From NCBI GenBank assembly GCA_026770585.1, contig MU648291.1, forward strand, positions 1 to 15,797: 15,797 nucleotides of DNA. Reading direction: 5' to 3'. The stretch comes from Baffinella frigidus. Taxonomy: Eukaryota > Cryptophyceae > Cryptomonadales > Baffinellaceae. Every line of letters starts with the position of its first letter. Positions within the stretch are counted from its first letter, which is position 1. The notes under the pieces are model-generated. The model was not told where the DNA came from. It saw nothing but the letters and a program-made list of their open reading frames with translations, and made no database searches. Shown here piece by piece: positions 1 to 6,349 of this stretch. The translations under genes and the position numbers were made by a program.

Positions 1-363
1 AAACCATCCCCTATCGTGTACTTATTTCATCCCAGTTCACACTTCAGAAATGTCGATACTTGGGTCTTCAGTGTCAACGACAAAGGGATGAAATCATGCG
101 GGGAGGTTGACGCAGATGATGTGATGAGACACGTGTTCCCAGGCGGAGCCTTTGAGGCACACAGCTTGATGCTGTACAGAAACATCACAGAGATCCACCA
201 TATGCTACCCGACGGGACGGTGCGCATCCTCGCGTGTGACGGGAAGAAGCTTGACAATGCGATCGTGCTCACCCCACATGCATGCATGGAGCGGGAGATC
301 GCGCGAGTCCTTGCGATGGGGCAAAAGGAAAAGACAGCGGGCGGGGGCAGCGATGAAGAATAA
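1..363 (+). CDS. 5'-truncated hypothetical protein with GGGSDEE tail
   Basis: The frame is open from the first base of the window to a TAA at 361-363, so the gene almost certainly begins upstream. If it were complete, the first in-frame ATG would be at 88. About 120 residues are visible. They show no signal peptide or membrane span and match no family I recognise. A mixed alpha/beta character is suggested by alternating hydrophobic stretches such as VRILACDG near residue 77. The last ten residues, KTAGGGSDEE, are almost the same as the end of the next gene, and the DNA identity there is exact over 31 bp. That looks like a shared 3' end acquired by recombination or duplication, since the two protein bodies are not otherwise similar. 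Two AATAAA signals (397-402, 406-411) follow the stop. Function unknown. Confidence 0.6.
   Translation, partial: KPSPIVYLFHPSSHFRNVDTWVFSVNDKGMKSCGEVDADDVMRHVFPGGAFEAHSLMLYRNITEIHHMLPDGTVRILACDGKKLDNAIVLTPHACMEREIARVLAMGQKEKTAGGGSDEE
329..359 (+). repeat. 31-bp 3'-end repeat, copy 1
   Basis: This is exactly identical to 1144-1174. It encodes the C-terminal KTAGGGSDE tag of the truncated first gene and is read in the same frame in both genes. The stop codons immediately after differ (TAA here, TAG in copy 2). Confidence 0.9.
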
Positions 364-418
364 GACATCTGGGATATTGGCGCGTGGGCCTGAGTCAATA
401 AACGGAATAAAAACGTTC

Positions 419-469
419 GAGTTACCCCTCCCTGACGCCACATTTCATTGATGCAGCATTCAACGAGAC
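419..469 (+). promoter_or_regulatory. Shared 5' module upstream of RING-like gene
   Basis: The 13-mer GAGTTACCCCTCC (419-431) and the 19-mer starting at ATG 451 recur upstream of the CoiA-like gene (1783-1795 and 1842-1860, one mismatch in the 19-mer). In both places an AATAAA lies just upstream. In the CoiA-like gene the second element is the start codon and first six codons. Here the corresponding ATG at 451 opens a frame that stops at 529-531. The module may combine a core promoter and a start region; no TATA box is evident. The role is inferred from conservation only. Confidence 0.5.
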
Positions 470-513
470 CGTCTATGTGTGACGGGGAACGAGACCGTCT
501 ATGTGTGACGGGA
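462..513 (+). repeat. 26-bp tandem duplication over the RING-like start
   Basis: Two copies of the same unit, 462-487 and 488-513, are identical except that the final base of the second is A rather than G. Each carries an ATG (475 and 501) followed by the same codons for MCDG. Because 26 is not a multiple of three, the first ATG and the upstream ATG at 451 are now out of frame with the long reading frame. Only the ATG at 501 opens it. Confidence 0.9.
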
Positions 514-1178
514 GGTGTTTTAGGCTGCTGACGAAGGTAGAAGGAAGCCTAGTAGATATAGACCCCAAAATAAGAGTCATGCATGATATGTCCGCGTTCT
601 ATATTGCGGGTGTTTGTCCAAATGAGACACCGTGTACGTTGCAGTGCTGTCACAATTTCAAAATGTGTGGTGAATTGATTCCAATGTATATCTCGTTGAA
701 GTACGAGAAGAAGTGTATTAGGTGTTTTTTTGAACTGGGAGATTTGGACATTTTCCAAGCGTCTGACTCTACTGGAGATTGTCCTATATGCCACGAGAAC
801 ACGTTGGATCGTGTGCGGATGTCGTGTGGGAACGATATGCACAACATATGCGCAAAATGCTTCAACATGCCGAGCAACCTCTACCAACCCTCAATCTCAC
901 CGGAGTCGTTTGGGTGCCCTCGTCCGTATCCATCTGCAATATGTTACGACAACCGCGTTGAAGACAAGGCAAATGAAGCCGCAGAAGAAAAATGGGAAAT
1001 CGAAAATCCGATCGAATGGGAGTGGTGGCGCGAAGCTGTGGATGGTGCATCTCTCCAACACATGCTCATGTGTCATAAACTAAAGGAATCGATGCAGAAA
1101 TGCCCTCTGTGCCGTGGATCTTCTCCATGGGATGGTACTCAGAAAAAGACAGCGGGCGGGGGCAGCGATGAAGACTAG
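501..1178 (+). CDS. RING-like zinc-finger protein
   Basis: A 225-residue cysteine-rich protein. The RING-like core is C94-x2-C97, C109, H114-x2-C117-x2-C120 and C201-x2-C204, which is the order expected of a RING domain. About 80 residues containing an acidic, Trp-rich stretch (164-178) are inserted before the last Cys pair. A second Cys cluster (C39, C45, C49, C50, C56, C72, C75) could bind another zinc. RING domains usually recruit E2 enzymes and act as ubiquitin ligases, and many large DNA viruses encode them to alter host protein turnover; that role here is inference. The C-terminus KTAGGGSDED matches the preceding gene. The start at 501 is the first ATG in frame; a 26-bp duplication has put the older-looking ATG at 451 out of frame. 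AATAAA lies at 1224-1229. The long insert makes a standard RING fold less certain. Confidence 0.65.
   Translation: MCDGRCFRLLTKVEGSLVDIDPKIRVMHDMSAFYIAGVCPNETPCTLQCCHNFKMCGELIPMYISLKYEKKCIRCFFELGDLDIFQASDSTGDCPICHENTLDRVRMSCGNDMHNICAKCFNMPSNLYQPSISPESFGCPRPYPSAICYDNRVEDKANEAAEEKWEIENPIEWEWWREAVDGASLQHMLMCHKLKESMQKCPLCRGSSPWDGTQKKTAGGGSDED
1144..1174 (+). repeat. 31-bp 3'-end repeat, copy 2
   Basis: Exact copy of 329-359, encoding the C-terminal KTAGGGSDE of the RING-like protein in the same frame. Confidence 0.9.
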
Positions 1179-1288
1179 ACCGCTGCATCTTAGCGGCACG
1201 GGGGTGCTGTGCGAGGATTTCTTCAATAAATAGAAAAGGACTGTATCTGCCTGCCCCACATGAAGTACCCGCAATATCCACAATGACG

Positions 1289-1295
1289 TATTTAA
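1289..1295 (+). promoter_or_regulatory. TATTTAA box for coiled-coil gene
   Basis: TATTTAA lies 43 bp before the ATG at 1339. The same type of box sits at a similar distance upstream of the reverse-strand membrane gene (8521-8527) and of ankyrin gene 1 (9375-9381). Confidence 0.45.
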
Positions 1296-1338
1296 CCCCA
1301 TACACACACGCCTAGTTCCAGTATCTGATATTCGTGAC

Positions 1339-1737
1339 ATGCTCTGGTGTACGGTCGACCTAAGGACGCTGGTATGCCATCTGTATCGCGAAAAAGACGA
1401 TTTGGTGCAAAGGCTAAATGATATATATTACACGATAGAAAACACTGACCCGTTGATAGACAGGGTAAAACTGAAGTTACAGTGGCTCCGTGAAAAGGAA
1501 ACATCCATCGAACGAATAGAAAAACACATTGCAAATCTTCAGAGACTCCTGAAGGAACCACGTTTGCCGGAAATGTGTGATCAGAATAGGAAATTTACCG
1601 ATGTGAGTCCTTTAAATGGTCAACCGAATCAAAGATTAAACAAACAATTGCTTGAATTAACATTGTCTGCAATTGAAGAAGGATTTGTCCGCGAAACCTC
1701 TTACAGTGAGAAAGGAGAGTTTTACCATTCATTCTAG
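1339..1737 (+). CDS. Coiled-coil hypothetical protein
   Basis: A 132-residue protein beginning at the first ATG. Residues about 16-75 form a strong predicted coiled coil: charged heptad-like segments around LVQRLNDIYYTIENTD, KLKLQWLREKE and IERIEKHIANLQRLLKE. The second half is polar with a short helical stretch (LNKQLLELTLSAIEE). No catalytic motif, zinc site or membrane span is visible. A TATTTAA box is upstream and AATAAA is at 1769-1774, shortly after the stop. Such short coiled-coil proteins often oligomerise or act as adaptors, but no function can be assigned. It lies between two Cys-rich genes that share 5' and 3' modules and has neither module itself. Confidence 0.6.
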   Translation: MLWCTVDLRTLVCHLYREKDDLVQRLNDIYYTIENTDPLIDRVKLKLQWLREKETSIERIEKHIANLQRLLKEPRLPEMCDQNRKFTDVSPLNGQPNQRLNKQLLELTLSAIEEGFVRETSYSEKGEFYHSF

Positions 1738-1782
1738 ACATGTGATGTGTAGATACGTGTGCTGTGAAAATAAAAACCATTT

Positions 1783-1860
1783 GAGTTACCCCTCCGTGTC
1801 ACTGCACGCATTTGCATCGGTATCCACATCATTCATTTGGAATGCAACATTCAACGAGAC
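1783..1860 (+). promoter_or_regulatory. Shared 5' module of the CoiA-like gene
   Basis: Contains the same 13-mer (1783-1795) and the same 19-mer at the start codon (1842-1860, one mismatch) as the region 419-469 upstream of the RING-like gene. The spacing between the two elements is longer here (46 versus 19 bp). The first six codons (MQHSTR) are thus shared with the out-of-frame ATG at 451. Confidence 0.5.
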
Positions 1861-3089
1861 AGCTCACAGAAACCACCTTACATTCAGCGGGACAAATAGC
1901 AGAAAACGCGTCTGGCTACCAAATCCATGCCACAAAGGCGAGCAGGGTAGACAAATGCGTATGCCAGAAGTGCAAACAGAAAGTTGTACTGCGCATAGGT
2001 AAAAAGATCCTGAAGAACGGACAGATGATGATCACACACTTTGCGCACAGTGTTACAAACGTCATAAAATGCAGTGGCTATACAGGGGGGGAGACCGTTG
2101 AACATTTGGATGCAAAGTGGTGTTTGGCCGATAATATTGAAGACTTCCGGTTCATTATGCAGTCGTGTGATACATGCAAAGTTTTAAACCCCCAATACTG
2201 TGTTCGATTCAACAAACAAGAATGGACCGTTGTCGTAGAGGGCCAAGTCACAGGGACGGGTACAAGGAAACGTCCTCGTAGGGCCGACGTCTTGATACAG
2301 CTTAAAACACAAACGAATTGTATGCTCCTAAAGCCGCTTTATTCTCTAGAGGTGAGACACAGTCACGCTGTTTCGATGGAAAAGACCAAGGAACTCCACA
2401 GTGTCAACTGTGGTATCATCGAGGTACTGGCAACGGATGTTCTCCACTTCAAGGACATGCTACAGGTGGACAAGCCGTGCTACCTACGTAATGTACACAA
2501 TACGGGCTGTTTACCATGGACTTGTATGACCTGTATGGAACGAGTTGCTACAGAACACGCAGCTCGTTGGGTGGACTACGAAGAGTGGTATGCATCGCAG
2601 TGGGTATACCAAGATGCGCTAAATGCCAAAGTAGCACGGGATCTTGAATTCCCCCTCTTCATCGCTGCACGGGATCTTAAGATCTCGGCGGAGCTATTAG
2701 TGACAGTGAAAAAAAGGAAGCGTCTACAAGCGCAAGCGTTTCAATTAATGGAGTCATTCGAGACGACAAGATTCGAAAAAACATTATCAAAGTGTGTAGG
2801 CAAATGCGTGGCATGCCACGCATGGATTTACCATGAGAACTACCACACCTTCTACGCCAACGATGATATGACAGAGTCGGAACGATGGTGGCGTGACGCA
2901 ATTAGAAATGATGGTTACCTTTCAAACATGTATAGAGTCAACAAGATGATCTTTTGTGGAAACTGTGTTTGGTCATGTTTGAATTGTGACACCACACAAC
3001 CTTTCGATGTTCTTGGGACGTATGGACTTTGTCGTTTATGTAACACAGACGATACCTGGTTCGACATGTACGAAAATGGAAACGGTTGA
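1842..3089 (+). CDS. CoiA-like PDDEXK nuclease with C-terminal zinc knuckles
   Basis: The 415-residue protein has the motif order of CoiA-like nucleases. An N-terminal zinc knuckle (C39, C41, C44) is followed by HFAH (66-69), E84-x3-H88-x3-K92, then the restriction-fold core RRADV (D149) and LEV (E170). The known CoiA family is bacterial and linked to DNA uptake and recombination; virus and phage proteins also carry this fold. A DNA-cleaving or end-processing role is inferred. The C-terminal third is unusual: CVGKCVAC (318-325), CGNC and CLNC (372-382), and CRLC (397-400) suggest two or more extra zinc sites. The first ATG is at 1842; the frame is open further upstream but without an ATG. Directly downstream, another frame continues with protein-like sequence to 3180, and the next gene encodes a second PDDEXK protein. 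Confidence 0.7.
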   Translation: MQHSTRQLTETTLHSAGQIAENASGYQIHATKASRVDKCVCQKCKQKVVLRIGKKILKNGQMMITHFAHSVTNVIKCSGYTGGETVEHLDAKWCLADNIEDFRFIMQSCDTCKVLNPQYCVRFNKQEWTVVVEGQVTGTGTRKRPRRADVLIQLKTQTNCMLLKPLYSLEVRHSHAVSMEKTKELHSVNCGIIEVLATDVLHFKDMLQVDKPCYLRNVHNTGCLPWTCMTCMERVATEHAARWVDYEEWYASQWVYQDALNAKVARDLEFPLFIAARDLKISAELLVTVKKRKRLQAQAFQLMESFETTRFEKTLSKCVGKCVACHAWIYHENYHTFYANDDMTESERWWRDAIRNDGYLSNMYRVNKMIFCGNCVWSCLNCDTTQPFDVLGTYGLCRLCNTDDTWFDMYENGNG

Positions 3090-3180
3090 ATTGATGAAAC
3101 ACGAATTTACCCCGCTTGTTTACAAAGAAAAGAAGATATACAGGTTCGGTGAAACGCTCCCGCCACATCTTCAAACGTGA
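3076..3180 (+). CDS. Small overlapping ORF or +1-frame tail of the CoiA-like gene
   Basis: A 34-codon frame starts at ATG 3076, overlaps the last codons of the CoiA-like gene in the +1 frame and ends at 3180. Its content (ELMKHEFTPLVYKEKKIYRF) looks like ordinary protein. It may be a small gene, or a C-terminal extension lost through a one-base change near 3075-3089. No slippery-site motif is obvious. It is too short to decide from sequence alone. Confidence 0.2.
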   Translation: METVELMKHEFTPLVYKEKKIYRFGETLPPHLQT

Positions 3181-3222
3181 CTTATTCATCAACACACGTA
3201 CACACACGTGTGAGTATTATGC

Positions 3223-3229
3223 ATATAAA
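3223..3229 (+). promoter_or_regulatory. ATATAAA box upstream of GxxExxY gene
   Basis: ATATAAA lies about 92 bp before the ATG at 3322 and just after a perfect CACACGTGTG palindrome (3204-3213). The distance is longer than for the TATTTAA-type boxes elsewhere in the window. Confidence 0.35.
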
Positions 3230-3321
3230 CCCGAAGAGAATCATACATTAAAGCAAGGAACCCGGGCGTTATCGTGACACGAAAACACCGGAGGCTTTGC
3301 TCAAGTCGGCGTGTCGCTACA

Positions 3322-3810
3322 ATGGACGCAGACGCAGTTACAGTGAATGTGAATGTGAACGTTTTTCAAGGTCTTGTAAGTGACGCGGCATCTGTTCATT
3401 CTCACATGCTTGGCGTGTTTTCAGACATAAGCACCAGATACGGGATGCGATATTCAGAGGCTCTGTACCAACGGGCGATTGTCCGCCGGGCTTACCTCGA
3501 CATGATCCCAATCATGATGGAACGGGAGCTCTTTGTAGACCATGGGGAAGGAAGTCTTCTCGTAGGTCGGATTGACCTCGAAGTTGCCGGCAACTGCCTG
3601 TATGAATTGAAGATCGGTACCCCGAACATCACAAAGGATACCGAACAAATTACCAAATATCTATGTGCATACGATCTGAACAAGGAGAGCATCCAGATTG
3701 CTTCGCTTGTGTACTTTACACAGAACGGCGTCGTGGTTCACGAGGTCCGTAACTTTACAGAAGCGCGAGAGGGCACGGCGGTGAAGCGCAAGCTGGAATC
3801 GATGATGTAG
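3322..3810 (+). CDS. GxxExxY-type PDDEXK family protein
   Basis: A 162-residue protein starting at the first ATG. After a Val/Asn repeat (VNVNVNV) it shows the pattern of the GxxExxY family, a small PDDEXK-like group found in bacteria and some giant viruses: YGMRYSEALY with E46 and Y49, then D85 in GRIDLEV, then E95-L-K97, then Q109. D85, E95 and K97 match the metal-binding and catalytic residues of the restriction fold. Substrate and role are unknown even for the family; nucleic-acid cleavage is inferred. It follows another PDDEXK protein, suggesting a nuclease pair. The TAG stop lies between two copies of a 16-bp sequence, and the same frame reopens and runs to 4071 (see 3811-4165). Confidence 0.75.
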   Translation: MDADAVTVNVNVNVFQGLVSDAASVHSHMLGVFSDISTRYGMRYSEALYQRAIVRRAYLDMIPIMMERELFVDHGEGSLLVGRIDLEVAGNCLYELKIGTPNITKDTEQITKYLCAYDLNKESIQIASLVYFTQNGVVVHEVRNFTEAREGTAVKRKLESMM

Positions 3811-3835
3811 ACGTGTTCAACGGCGGTGAAGCGCA
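3775..3835 (+). repeat. 16-bp direct repeat flanking the GxxExxY stop
   Basis: Copies at 3775-3790 and 3820-3835 are identical and lie 45 bp apart, in the same reading frame (TAVKR in both). The TAG stop at 3808-3810 lies between them. Confidence 0.85.
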
Positions 3836-4165
3836 CCAGCAATAGCATGGCCAAGGCCGCCAATAGCATGGCCAAGGCCGGTGATAGCAGGACCAGGGCC
3901 GGCAATGGTGTGAAACATTCCAGTTTTTCAATACAACTTGGCTTTAGCCTGATCACCACGTGTTATGTTCTCGGGGCCGATGTACACGTGAAGAGTCTGG
4001 AGAATAAGAATGTAAGGCATGAGCAAGGACGCAGCGTGGTGTGTAGTCATTTTGTGAGTTTTATTAAATAACACTGTACACATTCAAAGCGTCCTGTCCT
4101 CATTGGAAAATAAATGCTTTCTGATGTTGTAATGAGTGGCAATGGTCGATTCATCGGTGGTTCGG
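3811..4165 (+). other. Gene-free 3' tail with 21-bp tandem repeats and poly(A) signals
   Basis: After the GxxExxY stop the same frame is open to 4071 but has no plausible ATG start of its own. It contains three 21-bp units (3841-3903) encoding NSMAKAA, NSMAKAG and DSRTRAG. It could be a former C-terminal extension cut off by the TAG, a readthrough product, or non-coding 3' sequence. TTTATT at 4060-4065 is an AATAAA on the reverse strand, about 100 bp past the scramblase stop. AATAAA at about 4109-4114 is on the forward strand. I see nothing else here. Confidence 0.5.
3841..3903 (+). repeat. 21-bp tandem repeat (three units)
   Basis: Units at 3841-3861, 3862-3882 and 3883-3903. The first two differ only in their last bases; the third is more diverged. 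The period of 21 keeps the reading frame. Confidence 0.85.
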
Positions 4166-5035
4166 TCAAAGTATAATTAACTGATTGAGGAGGAACATTG
4201 ATCCCAATAGCCGCACCTTATTGTCGGTACTTGAATGATCAGGGAAAGAGAGTTCGCAATTATCCACATTGGTGGAAAGTTTGTGAAGGCCGCCGACACC
4301 ACGTACCTTCACTATTTTCCCAACATGCGTGCCTGCAACTGGTTGCCGCGGACTGGCGGGGTATACATAGAAAGGGACGTGGCATGTGAAGACCCCGTCA
4401 GACAAACAGTCGACAAACATACCGTTCCAACAAGTCGGTTTGGAAATAACGAACTCGACATTTTCTAGCGAATCCTTTACATTGAACCTAGGAACACAAT
4501 AATGAAAGTCTTCTACAGTGGCCCCGATGAATTCCCCGTTTGTGTCGTGGTGCTGTATCTGTTGATGGCAACAACACTTCATGGGCCCTGGAACACACCT
4601 CCAGGGACGGTGGTAGTCTGCTAGCTTCACCCCCCCAGTAGTATCCCCGTGCCATACGGACATGTCCCACTGATGGTGGTTATGGCATAATACGCGCGCC
4701 CACGAGGAAGAATCTTCTCTCGCATACATTATGTTGACATCCCGAGTTTGAAGAGTCGCAATATTGAACTCTGGCTTGGCATCGTAACCGAGGAGCTCTT
4801 GAAACCAACCACGCCGTGTCTGTTTCACATAAAGGGATGTGTGTTCTGAAATCATATCACTACCAGCACGGGCGCTCATCGTCAATTGAGGAGGGGGTAT
4901 GCTGCATTGATGCCACGACCATAATGCATCATCGGAAGGGACCTTGGCATATGCATATGCACCCTTACGTAAGGTACCTTGCATACTACTATCAGCGCCA
5001 ACACGCATTAATATGTACGAGTACGTATGAAACAT
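4166..5035 (-). CDS. Phospholipid scramblase homologue
   Basis: A 289-residue protein whose residues about 68-289 follow the order of the eukaryotic phospholipid scramblase (PLSCR) family. These are an opening hydrophobic strand region (GWFQELLGYDAKPEFNI), RPWRC (143-147), a Cys cluster (C154-C156) where PLSCRs have a palmitoylated cluster, then the following beta strands. Near the end come a DNCELSFPD segment (258-266), at the position of the PLSCR calcium-binding loop, and a hydrophobic C-terminal helix (275-289). PLSCRs move phospholipids between leaflets or bind lipid and nuclear partners. A viral copy could act in envelope formation, exit or signalling (inference). The N-terminus has a Pro stretch (47-49). 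The longest ATG frame is reported, but a TATATAAA box ends 2 bp upstream, so Met10 (5008) or Met18 (4984, about 53 bp from the box) may be the true start. Confidence 0.8.
   Translation of the reverse strand: MFHTYSYILMRVGADSSMQGTLRKGAYAYAKVPSDDALWSWHQCSIPPPQLTMSARAGSDMISEHTSLYVKQTRRGWFQELLGYDAKPEFNIATLQTRDVNIMYAREDSSSWARVLCHNHHQWDMSVWHGDTTGGVKLADYHRPWRCVPGPMKCCCHQQIQHHDTNGEFIGATVEDFHYCVPRFNVKDSLENVEFVISKPTCWNGMFVDCLSDGVFTCHVPFYVYPASPRQPVAGTHVGKIVKVRGVGGLHKLSTNVDNCELSFPDHSSTDNKVRLLGSMFLLNQLIIL
4947..4980. repeat. Three consecutive perfect palindromes
   Basis: GCATATGCATATGC (4947-4960), CCTTACGTAAGG (4963-4974) and AAGGTACCTT (4971-4980) are each perfect palindromes. They lie just inside the scramblase coding region, downstream of its second candidate start. 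They could be protein-binding sites in the early transcript region, or chance. Confidence 0.6.
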
Positions 5036-5036
5036 C

Positions 5037-5044
5037 TTTATATA
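5037..5044 (-). promoter_or_regulatory. TATATAAA box for scramblase gene
   Basis: Read on the reverse strand this is a consensus TATATAAA. It lies only 2 bp from the first ATG (5035), 28 bp from the ATG at 5008 and 52 bp from the ATG at 4984. Boxes elsewhere in the window lie about 30-55 bp from starts, which favours a downstream start. Confidence 0.55.
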
Positions 5045-5195
5045 ATACTACAGTTTCGGGACGTCGTAATCCTATACACTTTACACGCAAAAAACAAAAA
5101 TACACTCAAATCGTCGGTTTGACCCCTCGCTATCCCACACAGGACCAGAGATTTACGAGGCGTATTTACACGCAAAACACATCATAATTTCTGAT

Positions 5196-6215
5196 TTATT
5201 TGCTGCGTGTGATACACTGGGTCTGAGCAAGGAGTGCGAGGTTACGGGCGCTCACACCCCGCATGTTGTATTTGATGACGTTCTCGGCTTCTGTCACAAC
5301 CTTGGCCCGTATGTTGAAGAATGTCGGAAGATGCTGCTCCAATGGAAGCAGACGCTTGAGCTGTGGTATGCGGGGGAGTACGGTAATGTTGTCGATAGTG
5401 ACACCAGTACGCATCATGTACAGCATTCCGACAACGATCCCACCCTGTTTCACACACGAGGGGACATTGGTACAATGCATGCGCATAAACGCGATGAGCC
5501 TTGATATAGAGAGCGCAGCAAGTTTTATACACGCGTGCCGTTCTTGACAGGATACTGAAATAGACGGCGGTGGGATGCGATGCCCAAAGAGAGATCGGTG
5601 TAGGTGTGCATCTATGTCACATAGGTTTGGAGTGCGTTTCTGCATGCGGTACTGTCGCATCCGTCGCATACAGAGTGTACGAAGTTTGGTAACCAGCTTG
5701 ATTGTTTCAGTATCAATACTTGTCTGTGTCTTAGTAGACAAGAGGATAGTATCCAGGACACGGGTGATATTGTCCACGTCAACCGCAGTGTTATCCGATG
5801 CCAGCAACGAAGGTTGTGACGATTCGAGACGATGGTAATTTCCCGAATGTTGGGGAAAGTCGTTCACGTGAACAAGGCGCTGGCCAAGAAAGAGTCCAGT
5901 GACATCACATATGAGCCCATCATTTTCCACAATGGATGTGCACGTGTGCGAGTTACATACATGTAGATTACTGCAAATTTTACATGCTGCCTTATCGACG
6001 TCGAACTTCTCCCAATACTCACCACATGTATGCCCAGAAAGGCCTACCGGCAAAAGGAACGGCCTGCGCATACAGACCCATGCCCTGTACTGAGGTCCGT
6101 TTTTCACATGTTCCAGCTGATATTGACACATGCTATCGCTGCGTTCATGCACACTCGCCCCCTTCAAAAAACTCTTCCCACATACTTCCTGCTGCATGAT
6201 GTGGGTTAACCACAT
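5196..6215 (-). CDS. Cys/His-rich protein, possibly UL92-like late-gene regulator
   Basis: A 339-residue protein from the first ATG. Residues 78-107 carry a dense Cys/His motif: C78-x2-C81-x3-H85-x-C87-x2-H90-x-C92, then C103-x2-TG. This spacing recalls the zinc-binding motif of the herpesvirus UL92 family, which supports late-gene transcription in beta- and gammaherpesviruses. The likeness is a memory of the pattern, not an alignment. The C-terminal part is helical with GMLYMMRTGV (263-272), LPRIPQLKRLLP (280-291) and a final KVVTEAENVIKYNM helix, and may be a cyclin-like or all-helical domain. The stop codon TAA lies inside an AAATAAA, so the poly(A) signal overlaps the stop. The upstream neighbour also has a Cys-x-Cys-x-LTG motif. 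Other zinc-ribbon transcription factors are equally possible. Confidence 0.6.
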   Translation of the reverse strand: MWLTHIMQQEVCGKSFLKGASVHERSDSMCQYQLEHVKNGPQYRAWVCMRRPFLLPVGLSGHTCGEYWEKFDVDKAACKICSNLHVCNSHTCTSIVENDGLICDVTGLFLGQRLVHVNDFPQHSGNYHRLESSQPSLLASDNTAVDVDNITRVLDTILLSTKTQTSIDTETIKLVTKLRTLCMRRMRQYRMQKRTPNLCDIDAHLHRSLFGHRIPPPSISVSCQERHACIKLAALSISRLIAFMRMHCTNVPSCVKQGGIVVGMLYMMRTGVTIDNITVLPRIPQLKRLLPLEQHLPTFFNIRAKVVTEAENVIKYNMRGVSARNLALLAQTQCITRSK

Positions 6216-6349
6216 ACATACAGGGTGGTGCTTGGACACCCAGGGTGACTCGGTCGGGATTTACTTGACGTTCATCGGGCACTCTCGCTGTCCATTTTTC
6301 ACAGTCTGTACCAAGTGGCTTGAATATGACACCCTTACAGCCATAGCTC

